In this document: in pieces, positions 1-7,508 of the stretch
Numbering within the stretch: the first letter of the stretch is position 1
Layout: the number at the start of each line of letters is the position of its first letter
From: Pandoraea terrigena
GTDB taxonomy: Bacteria > Pseudomonadota > Gammaproteobacteria > Burkholderiales > Burkholderiaceae
Direction of reading: 5' to 3'
Assembly: GCF_902459705.1 (NCBI RefSeq)
Contig: NZ_CABPRU010000002.1
Coordinates: forward strand, 372,001-436,000
Length of the DNA: 64,000 bases
Notes under the pieces: model-generated
The model's input: only the letters and a program-made list of their open reading frames with translations
Told to the model about the DNA's origin: nothing
The model's database searches: none
Made by a program: the position numbers and the translations under genes

Positions 1-91
1 CAGCCGCGTCGAAGCCTTGCAGGCGTTTGACACCGTGACGGTGCCGGTCGGCAAGGGACTTCATATTGCCCGCCGTCGTCGTCAATCATGA
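1..91 (+). CDS. 3' end of an unidentified gene (partial)
   Basis: An open frame enters from the left edge in frame 2 and ends at TGA 89-91, giving 29 residues that finish in a basic tail (ARRRRQS). Its stop overlaps the ATG of the following GntR regulator (ATGA), the usual sign of translational coupling, so it is probably a real gene in an operon with that regulator. Too little is visible to name the product. Confidence 0.5.
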   Translation, partial: SRVEALQAFDTVTVPVGKGLHIARRRRQS

Positions 92-783
92 ACAGAAACA
101 AGCTGGAACGCACAACCTTCGCCCGCGACGCGTATACCGCCATACGGGAGATGCTGCTCGAAGAAGGTCGGTTTCTCGCGGGTGAAAAGATTAGCGTGGA
201 GGCATTGTCACGCGACCTTGCCGTTAGCCGTTCCCCGGTTTGGGGGGCGATCTCCCGTCTCGAAGCGGAAGGGCTGCTTCATGTCGTACCGCGTCAGGGT
301 GTTTTTGTTATCGCCTTTGACGCAAGTAAGGTCATCGCCATTTTCGAGGCGCGCGAGGCACTGGAAGGAATGGCTGCGCGCCTGGCGGCAAGTCGCATGA
401 CGCCCGAAGACCGAGAGATCATGGCAGAGGCGCTTTCTCGCCAGGCGCGAAGCATAGAAGCCGAAGATCCTGTCGCCTACCAGGCCAGCAACCTCGACTT
501 CCACCACAGGCTTCTCGTAGCCGCGCAAAACGCGACGATTGAGGCGTCGCTCAAGTCGCTGTATGCCCAGACACAGGCGATGTGCAACGGCCGGAATTCG
601 TTTTCGGAAGGCTGGGGGCAACTTCGCCAAAACCTGGCCGAACATCAGCGCGTTCTCGACATGCTGACTGCGCACGACCAGGACGCGGCGGAGCAGGCGG
701 CCCGACTACATGTCCAACAGTTACTGAAAGCGATCCTGACTCGCGAGAGCCAGGCCGCGGTGCCATCCAAAGCACCCATGTGA
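88..783 (+). CDS. GntR family transcriptional regulator, FCD (FadR-like) subfamily
   Basis: 231 residues. The N-terminal winged helix-turn-helix spans about residues 15-75 (KISVEALSRDLAVSRSPV, followed by the wing PRQGVFV). The C-terminal all-helical FCD ligand domain shows the expected acidic/His positions (NLDFHHRLL, EHQRVL, RLHVQQLL) that bind a metal and a carboxylate effector in this family. It is likely a repressor of a neighbouring catabolic operon lying left of the window, because it overlaps the preceding gene by 4 bases. The effector cannot be told from sequence. It is distinct from the second FCD regulator at 21673, which sits in the glucarate island. Confidence 0.85.
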   Translation: MNRNKLERTTFARDAYTAIREMLLEEGRFLAGEKISVEALSRDLAVSRSPVWGAISRLEAEGLLHVVPRQGVFVIAFDASKVIAIFEAREALEGMAARLAASRMTPEDREIMAEALSRQARSIEAEDPVAYQASNLDFHHRLLVAAQNATIEASLKSLYAQTQAMCNGRNSFSEGWGQLRQNLAEHQRVLDMLTAHDQDAAEQAARLHVQQLLKAILTRESQAAVPSKAPM

Positions 784-987
784 CGGTTGTTCCGGCCCGT
801 CGCTTGCCGATGCGGGCCGACTGGAACTGGCCGACTATGGAACGTGCGCGCGGCCCCACGCCATCAGACAGGCGAGGGCAAGGCGTGCCGGGATCAGACT
901 GTGAACTGGAAGTCACAGCCACCGCGCATGACGGGACGATGCGCCCGATGAAAGCGCGATGCGAGATCATCCGAACGCCGTGGCTTG

Positions 988-1017
988 ACTTAGGTGGACG
1001 TGGCGAAACGCCTAAGT
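988..1017 (-). terminator. Possible stem-loop just 3' of tRNA-Leu
   Basis: ACTTAGG at 988-994 is complementary to CCTAAGT at 1011-1017, directly downstream of the minus-strand tRNA-Leu. There is no clear T-run after the stem, so it may be a processing or weak termination hairpin. Confidence 0.3.
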
Positions 1018-1101
1018 GGTACCGGGGACCGGACTTGAACCGGCAAGCCCGAAGGCGGCGGATTTTAAGTCCGCTATGTTTACCAATTTCATCACCCCGG
1101 C
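1017..1101 (-). tRNA. tRNA-Leu (anticodon UAA)
   Basis: Read on the minus strand the gene begins GCCGGGGTGATG, has a D-loop with GGT, an anticodon arm GCGGACTTAAAATCCGC with anticodon TAA, a long variable arm (class II tRNA, as expected for Leu), a TTCAAGTC T-arm and the matching acceptor CCCCGGT followed by A and an encoded CCA. Length 85 bases including CCA. Decodes UUA (and UUG by wobble). Confidence 0.95.
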
Positions 1102-1192
1102 AGGGGCACGCATTCTAACATCCCCACCAAGATACGTCAGTTGGGTATCATAGAATCACGCACGCGCTGCGCGCGCCATCGGAGATCGCCTC

Positions 1193-1390
1193 ATGCTGGA
1201 GAATCTCGACCGCATCGCCCTGTCGCTCGACGCCATCGAAGCCGCTGCCCGCGACCTCGCCCTGCAATCCCCCGAGAACGCGCAAGCCCTCTACACCGCG
1301 CTCATGGAGATTCGCAACGCCATCGCGCTCGTCGCCCAGGAAGTCGTCCGCCTGGAACACGAACTTCACGGCCCCACCGGCAACGGGTAA
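1193..1390 (+). CDS. Small hypothetical protein
   Basis: 65 residues, predicted almost wholly alpha-helical with heptad-like spacing of Leu/Ile/Val (LDRIALSLDAIEAAARDLAL, then LYTALMEIRNAIALVAQEVV), which suggests a small helical hairpin or coiled coil. No known motif. It sits between tRNA-Leu and egtB on the same strand as egtB, with a plain ATG and no strong ribosome binding site. No function is proposed; the composition is more protein-like than that of the overlapping open frames. Confidence 0.45.
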   Translation: MLENLDRIALSLDAIEAAARDLALQSPENAQALYTALMEIRNAIALVAQEVVRLEHELHGPTGNG

Positions 1391-1484
1391 TCGTGACATC
1401 GCCGCCGCGATGCCCCATGGCGTACGGCGGGCACGCAACGGGTCTACAATAAGCAGCACGTTTCACAACACGGCGCGTCCCCCC

Positions 1485-2801
1485 ATGGCCCTCCCCTGTT
1501 GTACGTCGCAAGCCGAAGCGCCCTCCGGCGCCCACGCCAGTCCCGCCCGCCCGCGCATCGAACGCGACGGCACGACGTCTCTCGCAGCGACAATACCGGA
1601 ACCGCTTCACGCACGTTACGATGCCGTACGTGCCACCTCGGTCGCGTTCGCACAAGGCCTCTCCGACGCGGACGCCACTGTGCAGTCGATGCCCGACGCC
1701 AGCCCCATCAAGTGGCATCTCGCGCACACCACGTGGTTCTTCGAAACCTTCTTGCTGAGCGAGCCCGGCAACCTGCCCGGCAGCCGCTACCGCCCCTACG
1801 ATCCGCGCTTCGCCTATCTTTTCAATTCCTATTACGAAGCCGCCGGTCCGCGTCACCCTCGCCCGCAACGCGGCTTGCTGACTCGCCCCACGCTCGATGA
1901 CGTGCTGCGCTATCGCCGCCACGTCGACGCCGCCATGCACGAGCGCCTGCTGCATGCCGATCTCCCGCCCGACGTTCGCGCCCTGATCACGCTCGGCCTG
2001 CATCACGAGGAACAACACCAGGAGCTGATGCACACCGACTTGCTGCATCTGTTCGCGCAAAATCCGTTGCGCCCCGCGCATCGCCAACCGGACCTCGCCA
2101 GCGAAATCGCCGGGCCGCTGCAATGGATTGCCCACGGCGGCGGGCAGCACCGCATCGGACACGAGGGCGAGTCGAGCGGACACTTCGCGTTCGACTGCGA
2201 AACGCCCGCCCACGATGTCTTGCTGCGCCCGTTCGCGATCGCCGCGCGCGTGGTGACGAACGGTGAGTGGCGCGCGTTCATTGAAGATGGCGGCTATCGC
2301 ACGGCCGGGCTCTGGCTGTCCGACGGCTGGGCGACGGTGCAGCGTGAGGGTTGGGGACATCCGCTTTACTGGGAATGCCACGACGGCGAATGGCAGTCGA
2401 TGACGCTCGCGGGCATGCAACCGGTCGACGACGACGCCCCCGTGCGACACGTGAGCTATTTCGAGGCGGACGCGTTCGCGCGATGGGCCGGCAAGCGTCT
2501 GCCGACAGAATACGAGTGGGAGGTGGCGGCCACCACCGCCTCGTCATCGCAACCCGCGATGGCCCAACGCTTTGGCGCGGTATGGCAATGGACAGCCAGC
2601 CCTTACGTCGCCTACCCGGGATTCCGGACGGCGGCGGGGGCCGTCGGCGAATACAACGGCAAGTTCATGTGCGGACAATTCGTATTGCGCGGCGGGTCGA
2701 TCGCCACGCCGCCGGGGCATTCACGCGCCACGTATCGCAACTTCTTTTACCCGCATCAGCGCTGGCAATTCTGCGGCCTGAGGCTCGCGGAGGATCGTTG
2801 A
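1485..2801 (+). CDS. egtB: Ergothioneine biosynthesis protein EgtB (hercynine sulfoxide synthase)
   Basis: 438 residues from the ATG at 1485; an in-frame ATG at 1410 would add 25 unlikely residues. EgtB is a non-haem iron enzyme that joins hercynine to a thiol donor (cysteine or gamma-glutamylcysteine) with oxygen. The N-terminal DinB-like helical domain carries the expected three-histidine iron site: H81 in WHLAHTTW, and H174 and H178 in LHHEEQHQE. The C-terminal FGE-sulfatase-like domain includes RHVSYFEADAFARWAGKRLP and the end motif RGGS...TYRNFFYPHQRWQFCGLRL. Its stop overlaps the ATG of egtD by one base (TGATG), so the two are co-translated. No egtA or egtC is nearby, which points to the two-gene form of the pathway using cysteine directly; that last point is inference. 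Confidence 0.93.
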   Translation: MALPCCTSQAEAPSGAHASPARPRIERDGTTSLAATIPEPLHARYDAVRATSVAFAQGLSDADATVQSMPDASPIKWHLAHTTWFFETFLLSEPGNLPGSRYRPYDPRFAYLFNSYYEAAGPRHPRPQRGLLTRPTLDDVLRYRRHVDAAMHERLLHADLPPDVRALITLGLHHEEQHQELMHTDLLHLFAQNPLRPAHRQPDLASEIAGPLQWIAHGGGQHRIGHEGESSGHFAFDCETPAHDVLLRPFAIAARVVTNGEWRAFIEDGGYRTAGLWLSDGWATVQREGWGHPLYWECHDGEWQSMTLAGMQPVDDDAPVRHVSYFEADAFARWAGKRLPTEYEWEVAATTASSSQPAMAQRFGAVWQWTASPYVAYPGFRTAAGAVGEYNGKFMCGQFVLRGGSIATPPGHSRATYRNFFYPHQRWQFCGLRLAEDR

Positions 2802-3784
2802 TGTCGCAAGCCCCCCAAGCTACGCCGTTCGTTTGTCCGTCACTGCCGGAAAACGCCTTCGCAACCGACGTGCTCGCCGGCCTCGGCCACACGCCCAAGT
2901 CACTGCCCAGCATCTGGCTCTACGATCGGCACGGCAGCGAGCTGTTCGAAGCGATCACCGGCCTCGACGAGTATTACCAGACCCGCACCGAAACGGCCCT
3001 GCTCGGCGAATGCGCCGCCGCCATTGCGGACGTCATCGGCCCGGACGCCGTCGTCGTCGAATTCGGCAGCGGCTCGAGCCGAAAGACACCGCTGCTGCTC
3101 GATGCGCTCGTCACGCCGCGCGCCTATGTGCCCGTCGACATCGCCGACGAATTCCTCGACGATGCCGTTGCCACGCTGGCCCGACGCTGCCCGGGCATTC
3201 CCATGCTGCCGGTGCGCGCCGACTTCACCCGGCCGTTTCGCCTGCCTCCGCAGTTGCAGATCACGCAAGGGCCGCGCCTGGGCTTCTTCCCCGGCTCGAC
3301 GATCGGCAACTTCGCGCCCGGACAGGCCGCCGCATTTCTCGCCCACGTCGGCAAGATGCTCGGCCCGCGCCGCCGCATGGTCGTCGGCGTGGATGCCTGC
3401 AAGGACCCCGCCGTGCTGATACCCGCGTACGACGATGCGCGCGGCGTGACCGCCCAGTTCAATCTGAACGTGCTCGCGCGCATCAACCGCGAACTCGACG
3501 GCGACCTGCCGCTCGATGCCTTCCGTCACGAAGCCCGTTTCAACGCGGGCGCCAGCCGCATCGAAATGCATCTCGTCGCGCAGCGTCCTTTCCGAGCGAG
3601 CGTGCTGGGCCGCGACTTCGCGTTCACGACAGGCGAGTCCATCCACACCGAGAACTCCTACAAGTACGGTCAGACCGAGTTCCGTGCCCTCGCAAGCTCC
3701 GCGGGGTGGGATGTCGAACGTGTCTGGCTCGACGCCCGCTCGCGCTTCGCGGTCTATCTGCTGCGCCCGGCCGCAGGCGCGTGA
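2801..3784 (+). CDS. egtD: L-histidine N-alpha-methyltransferase EgtD
   Basis: 327 residues. EgtD trimethylates the amino group of histidine with three S-adenosylmethionines to give hercynine, the substrate of EgtB. Family hallmarks are LYDRHGSELFEAITGLDEYYQTRTE near residue 40, the SAM-binding stretch VVEFGSGSSRKT, the acidic YVPVDIADEFLDDA, FFPGSTIGNF, and the late histidine-binding segment ENSYKYGQTEF. Start ATG overlaps the egtB stop. The cytoplasmic product ergothioneine is a redox buffer. The pair is a simple two-gene operon; the next plus-strand gene begins over 430 bases away. Confidence 0.95.
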   Translation: MSQAPQATPFVCPSLPENAFATDVLAGLGHTPKSLPSIWLYDRHGSELFEAITGLDEYYQTRTETALLGECAAAIADVIGPDAVVVEFGSGSSRKTPLLLDALVTPRAYVPVDIADEFLDDAVATLARRCPGIPMLPVRADFTRPFRLPPQLQITQGPRLGFFPGSTIGNFAPGQAAAFLAHVGKMLGPRRRMVVGVDACKDPAVLIPAYDDARGVTAQFNLNVLARINRELDGDLPLDAFRHEARFNAGASRIEMHLVAQRPFRASVLGRDFAFTTGESIHTENSYKYGQTEFRALASSAGWDVERVWLDARSRFAVYLLRPAAGA

Positions 3785-4218
3785 GCCGATACCTGCCACC
3801 GCGCAAAAAGTTCGCCCCTCAAGGCTAAAGTTCTGACGTCGCCGTGCCGTTGATGCATCCAGACGCCTGCTGCCCACCCTCCGAAATGTGAATTTCATGG
3901 GGGGATCATGGAGACGCGGGGATTCGCTAGCCGGGGTTACGCTAGAATCGCCGCCATCAACGCCATGGGACCGGACACACCGATAGGCAGGCACGGGTTC
4001 CCTCAAGGGCCATCTTCACAGCGCGCGGGCATGACCGCAGCGCACCGTTGACACGTATCGCTGCACATGACTTCACGCGCAATGGGGAGGCACGTGGCAC
4101 GAGCTTCGGCGACAGCGCCCGCAGCTCGAGGCACGGGCACAGACACTCGACTGGCTGGCGTTCACGCGCACGCACGGCGGCTTTGTGCCGTCGTTGCAGC
4201 GCCAGGGAGCCTGTCGCG
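3785..4218. other. Intergenic region, 434 bases
   Basis: No credible gene. The only pattern seen is a CGCTAG direct repeat around 3925-3946 with TAGAAT at 3943-3948 that could be a -10 box for the unknown gene at 4219. The open frames crossing here are rich in Arg, Ser and Thr and lack ribosome binding sites. Confidence 0.4.
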
Positions 4219-5046
4219 ATGAGCCGCATTTCGCTAACCCTCTCCGACATCGCGCTGGCGGATCTAAAAAAAGACTTCGACGCGTTCGTGCGCATCTCCG
4301 CGGCCGTCGACCGTCACTTCACGCCGCCGCCCTTCGACGACTTCCTGCGCGCCCGCCTGCTCGACAGCACCGTGCCGCTCACCGAAGCCGCCGTCGCCCA
4401 ATTGCTCGCCGGCGGTCACTACGCGTGGGCCAAGCGCACGTTCGACAAGCAGTTCCCGGACGTCGTCTCGATCATCCTGAATCAGGCGCGTCTACACGGG
4501 TTCTATTTCGTCTCCCGGCCCGAATGGACGCGCGAAGATATGTCGCGTCAGGCGAGCCGCTGGGCCGAAGGTATCGTACGCGAAGCGAAGGGCGAGGAAA
4601 GCATCGTGGAATCGCTCGCAGGACAAATCGTCAGCTCGGCGCAAGACCTGCGCACATTGGAGGCGACGTTGCAGACGCCTGCGTGGCGGACCGCCTCCGT
4701 GCTGCGCGAACGCGTGTTCGACGCCAAGCGCAGCGTGGAGACCGCCCGTTCGCTGCAAGCGCGCGAGCGGCTCGGTGAGCTGCGCGCGCTCCTCGATCTC
4801 GCGCTGATCTACGGGTCGGTCGGTGCTCAGGAAGCCGAACAGATTCTGGACTACCTGCGGGTATTGCGTCCGGAGTTGTTCAACGACGATCCGGGCATCT
4901 TCGAGCGACTTGCCGCCTGGCTGCGACGCTTGCTCACACCGACCCTGCCACGCCCGGCCGTGGTGCCGCAAGCACCGCCGTCCGGCGTGACGACCGACGC
5001 CTCACGCCAGAACCCCGATACCCTGCAACCGCCCCTCACGCGCTGA
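4219..5046 (+). CDS. Conserved-looking hypothetical protein
   Basis: 275 residues from ATG 4219 (a longer open frame to 4048 gives an unlikely Arg/Ser-rich extension). Composition is that of a soluble, largely helical protein: charged helices such as LADLKKDFDAFVRISAAVDRH and VRERV/LRERVFDAKRSVETARSL, then a Pro/Thr-rich disordered tail from about residue 240. No signal peptide or membrane segment. I do not recognise the family. It follows the ergothioneine operon but is separated by more than 400 bases, so it is probably its own transcription unit. Confidence 0.7.
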   Translation: MSRISLTLSDIALADLKKDFDAFVRISAAVDRHFTPPPFDDFLRARLLDSTVPLTEAAVAQLLAGGHYAWAKRTFDKQFPDVVSIILNQARLHGFYFVSRPEWTREDMSRQASRWAEGIVREAKGEESIVESLAGQIVSSAQDLRTLEATLQTPAWRTASVLRERVFDAKRSVETARSLQARERLGELRALLDLALIYGSVGAQEAEQILDYLRVLRPELFNDDPGIFERLAAWLRRLLTPTLPRPAVVPQAPPSGVTTDASRQNPDTLQPPLTR

Positions 5047-5142
5047 CGATCCGGCAGCGCCCAAGCGCCCCCGTCCTTGCTCACCGGTTGAAAATCCATG
5101 CGACGCTCGCGGTCAGCGCGGAGCATGCCCCGCGCGCCGACC

Positions 5143-6132
5143 TCACATGTCCTCGTCCAGACGATGCAGAGAGTCGAACATGGCCCGGTAGGCTGCCGCA
5201 ACGCCGTGCGCCCCGCGCAGCATGCGCAAGCGCGACGCCGCATCGGGCTCCCCGACCTCCTCCACCCATTGCGCGAGCAACGGCGTCCCGCCGCAGACAC
5301 TCGCATCGTGCCGCGCGTGCGCGCCGACCGCCTGGAACCCCTCGGCGGCCGATGGATAGCGCCGTGCCAGCGCGTCGAACTGCGCCTCGATCTCGCTGGC
5401 CGCGCGCACGGCGGCTGGCGCCTGACTGAGCGCGCAGCAGCCGACATAGGCGGGCATGTCGCCCGCCGCGCCAATGATGAAGTCGATGAGCGCATGAGTC
5501 GCGTCGAACGCGCCGCTATCGAGGAACGTGCGCGCGGCCGGGCCGCAGCGCAGTAGCCCGGCGGCGAGCATCGTCGCCTGCCCGCGCTGCTCGCGGTACT
5601 GGCGCAACAGCAACGGCCTCAGCGCCGCATCGGTGCAGCGCTCGACCGCAATGCGATTGTGCACATCCGCCCCCGCCGCGCGATGGTAGTGCTGTGCGAG
5701 AAACGCCAGCACCTGAATGTCGCTCGACTCTCCCGCCAGGAAGCGCGTCCAGAACGGCGCGGCGAAAATGCCGCGCACCCAGTCGTCGCAAATCCGCCCG
5801 AACGCCGGACCCATCGCGCCATGCGTGGCGGGCAACACCTGTACCAGCGCCTCATCGACGAGCGTGGCCAGCCAGGTGCCCGGCGACGGCGCTTCGGCGA
5901 GCAACACGCCGTGCCGCATACGGTCGAGCCACACCGCGGTTTCGGCGGGCGCGCCGTGCAACGTGCAGGACACCTCGTGCGACGACACCGCAATGGCCTG
6001 CGCCTCGGTCGCCCATCGCGCATGCGGCGAGACGATGACCCATACCGGCGTGTTGCACGCGTCGCTCGCCAGTGGCGGGCATGGCACACCACGCGAGGAA
6101 GATGCGACGGATGACGCGATCGGCGCACTCAT
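5143..6132 (-). CDS. Putative iron-containing redox enzyme, haem-oxygenase-like fold
   Basis: 329 residues. Residues from about 115 on look like the TenA/PqqC/haem-oxygenase-like helical fold used by iron-containing redox enzymes: FLAQHYHRAAG, then LLLRQYREQRGQATML, then GFQAVGAHARHDAS, which resemble the three metal-ligand helices of that group. By eye, the usual D-x-x-H at the last position reads D-A-S-V, so one ligand may be missing. Residues 25-90 (IVSPHARWATEAQAIAVSSH... LDRMRHGVLLAEA) look like a small beta-rich docking domain rather than a catalytic one; this is weak. Its ATG overlaps the stop of the upstream small gene (ATGA), so the two proteins are probably made together. Substrate unknown. 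Confidence 0.65.
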   Translation of the reverse strand: MSAPIASSVASSSRGVPCPPLASDACNTPVWVIVSPHARWATEAQAIAVSSHEVSCTLHGAPAETAVWLDRMRHGVLLAEAPSPGTWLATLVDEALVQVLPATHGAMGPAFGRICDDWVRGIFAAPFWTRFLAGESSDIQVLAFLAQHYHRAAGADVHNRIAVERCTDAALRPLLLRQYREQRGQATMLAAGLLRCGPAARTFLDSGAFDATHALIDFIIGAAGDMPAYVGCCALSQAPAAVRAASEIEAQFDALARRYPSAAEGFQAVGAHARHDASVCGGTPLLAQWVEEVGEPDAASRLRMLRGAHGVAAAYRAMFDSLHRLDEDM

Positions 6133-6443
6133 CGGACGATGGCCCCAAGCAGCGCCACCTGCGCGGGATCGATGCGCCTGACGACCTCCGCGCGAAACGT
6201 CACCACGTCGTCGCCCAGCGACAGGCCCGGCACGTTCTGCATCGCGCCCGCATGACGGCGGCGCACGGTTCGCCCTTTGCCGTGCGACGTGTCAGTGGTG
6301 CCTCGCGTCGGTCGACGCGAGGCCGCCTCGGGCGCACCGGCGGCCTCATCAGGCGAGGACATGGCGCGACCCTGAGCCCCGCGCGGCGACTCCAGGACGA
6401 CGGGAAGAAAAGGAAACGGTGACGGCGGCGCATTGGACGGCAT
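6129..6443 (-). CDS. Small protein of unknown function, first gene of a two-gene operon
   Basis: 104 residues from the ATG at 6443, chosen because AGAGGAG lies 7 bases upstream. The first 85 residues are Pro/Ser/Arg-rich and probably disordered. The last 37 residues (VPGLSLGDDVVTFRAEVV, then RRIDPAQVALLGAIVR) form a compact strand-turn-strand-helix pattern similar to the core of PqqD-like peptide recognition domains (x-V-x-x-L-D/N-x-x-x-x-x-I/L-L), though shorter. The stop overlaps the next gene by 4 bases. Candidates are a partner or recognition subunit of the following oxidase, or its peptide substrate. No homology is claimed. Confidence 0.55.
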   Translation of the reverse strand: MPSNAPPSPFPFLPVVLESPRGAQGRAMSSPDEAAGAPEAASRRPTRGTTDTSHGKGRTVRRRHAGAMQNVPGLSLGDDVVTFRAEVVRRIDPAQVALLGAIVR

Positions 6444-7016
6444 GTCGGCTCCTCTCGAAATTCTGGGTGCGCGGACGTCCGCGCCTCGTGCAAGACGGCC
6501 GCACAGGCCGCGCATGCCATGCCGGGCATGAACGCAGACGACTGCGGGCCAAACATCTACCTTAGGAATCCCTTAGGGATACGAAAAAGAACGGAGACTC
6601 TAGAAGTCCGTATCAACGTAGTCACATCGCATCGCCGCCCCCAGCGCGGCGCGAACCACCGGCCGCGCTCCGAGCGATGACGACGATTCGACGTCGGCCG
6701 CCATCGTGAACGGCAAATGCGGGCAACGCCGCTCAAACACGCAAATTCAAGACTTTTCCCAAGAACTGAAGGCATTGATGCCGGGATACGACATCATGGG
6801 GTCACGTCTTCCTCGTAGCGACATGGGGAAGCGACGCGCCAGTCGCATCGGCCTCCCGCTCAAAATGCAGCGGGCGTTACCCCAAAAATGTGCCTCACCG
6901 TGCACCGACGTCCAGATTTGCACCTACGCTAATGCATACCAAGTTCGAATGTCGAGACTCAACGCACTTGAAGTACCATGACGGTTTCCGATGCTGCGCC
7001 CCGGGGAACGACTCTC
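6444..7016. other. Divergent intergenic region, 573 bases
   Basis: Separates the minus-strand two-gene operon from the plus-strand nitrate-reductase-associated gene. It is visibly less GC-rich than its surroundings from about 6550 to 6600 and 6715 to 6800. It holds the tandem CCTTAGG sites listed separately and a short palindrome GACT-CTAGA-AGTC at 6596-6608. A 91-codon open frame at 6706-6981 has no ribosome site or protein-like composition and is not called. Confidence 0.5.
6560..6577. promoter_or_regulatory. Tandem CCTTAGG operator-like repeat
   Basis: CCTTAGG at 6560-6566 is repeated exactly at 6571-6577 with the spacer AATC, a centre-to-centre distance of 11 bases, one helical turn. Each unit is itself CCT-T-AGG, a palindrome around its middle base. 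The pair lies about 120 bases upstream of the start at 6443, so it could be the binding site of a regulator of the two-gene operon. Confidence 0.45.
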
Positions 7017-7493
7017 ATGCATCTTTATCAGCGTCTGCCGATCTTCGTTTTCGAGATCGAAGCCTGCGAAAACCTGAAGTTCATCACGATGGCGATCCGC
7101 TTCAACCTGGATCGCAACGCTCAGCATCTGTCGCTGGCCGACTGGCAACGCCTGCCCCAGGCGGCGCGCGAAACGCTGGCGTCATGCGGGCCGGGCGACG
7201 AGGCGTTTGCCGCGCGTCTCGACGAGATCGCGCGCGACCATCTCGGGCAAGCGGTGGCACGCAGCGTCGACCCCGCCCCCACCACCTGGCAGGACACGCG
7301 TGCGCTGCCGCCGGGACTGCTCAAGCAATGCGAACTGGCCGACCTGCTGCCCCCCGACGTGGGCGACTGGGCCACGCTCACGCCGTTCCGTCGCTACGTG
7401 CTCACGAAGCTCTCGCGGCGCGACGTGCTCAACCATTGCTTTGTCCCGGCCATGCTCGAGTTCGGGCTGGCGTGCGCGCCAGCCGGCCTCTGA
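7017..7493 (+). CDS. Nitrate reductase associated protein family
   Basis: 158 residues from ATG 7017; the ATG at 6978 adds 13 residues not expected in the family. The sequence MHLYQRLPIFVFEIEACENL, KFITMAIRFNLDRNAQHLSL and ADWQRLP matches the conserved start of the small protein family often found next to assimilatory nitrate reductase genes (F-x-F-E/D, then C-L-R/KxxPMxVRxKLD, then LxxWxxL). The role is unknown. No nitrate reductase gene lies in this window, so here it is solitary. It converges on garD with 15 bases between the stops. Confidence 0.8.
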   Translation: MHLYQRLPIFVFEIEACENLKFITMAIRFNLDRNAQHLSLADWQRLPQAARETLASCGPGDEAFAARLDEIARDHLGQAVARSVDPAPTTWQDTRALPPGLLKQCELADLLPPDVGDWATLTPFRRYVLTKLSRRDVLNHCFVPAMLEFGLACAPAGL

Positions 7494-7508
7494 AGCCCGT
7501 GCGCCGGC

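Noticed and set aside
4048-4218. N-terminal extension of the unknown gene at 4219
   Set aside because: The 57 added residues are Arg/Ser-rich and lie in a region with non-coding composition.
6706-6981. 91-codon open frame in the intergenic region before the nitrate-reductase-associated gene
   Set aside because: No ribosome site, low-complexity basic sequence, overlaps the likely promoter.
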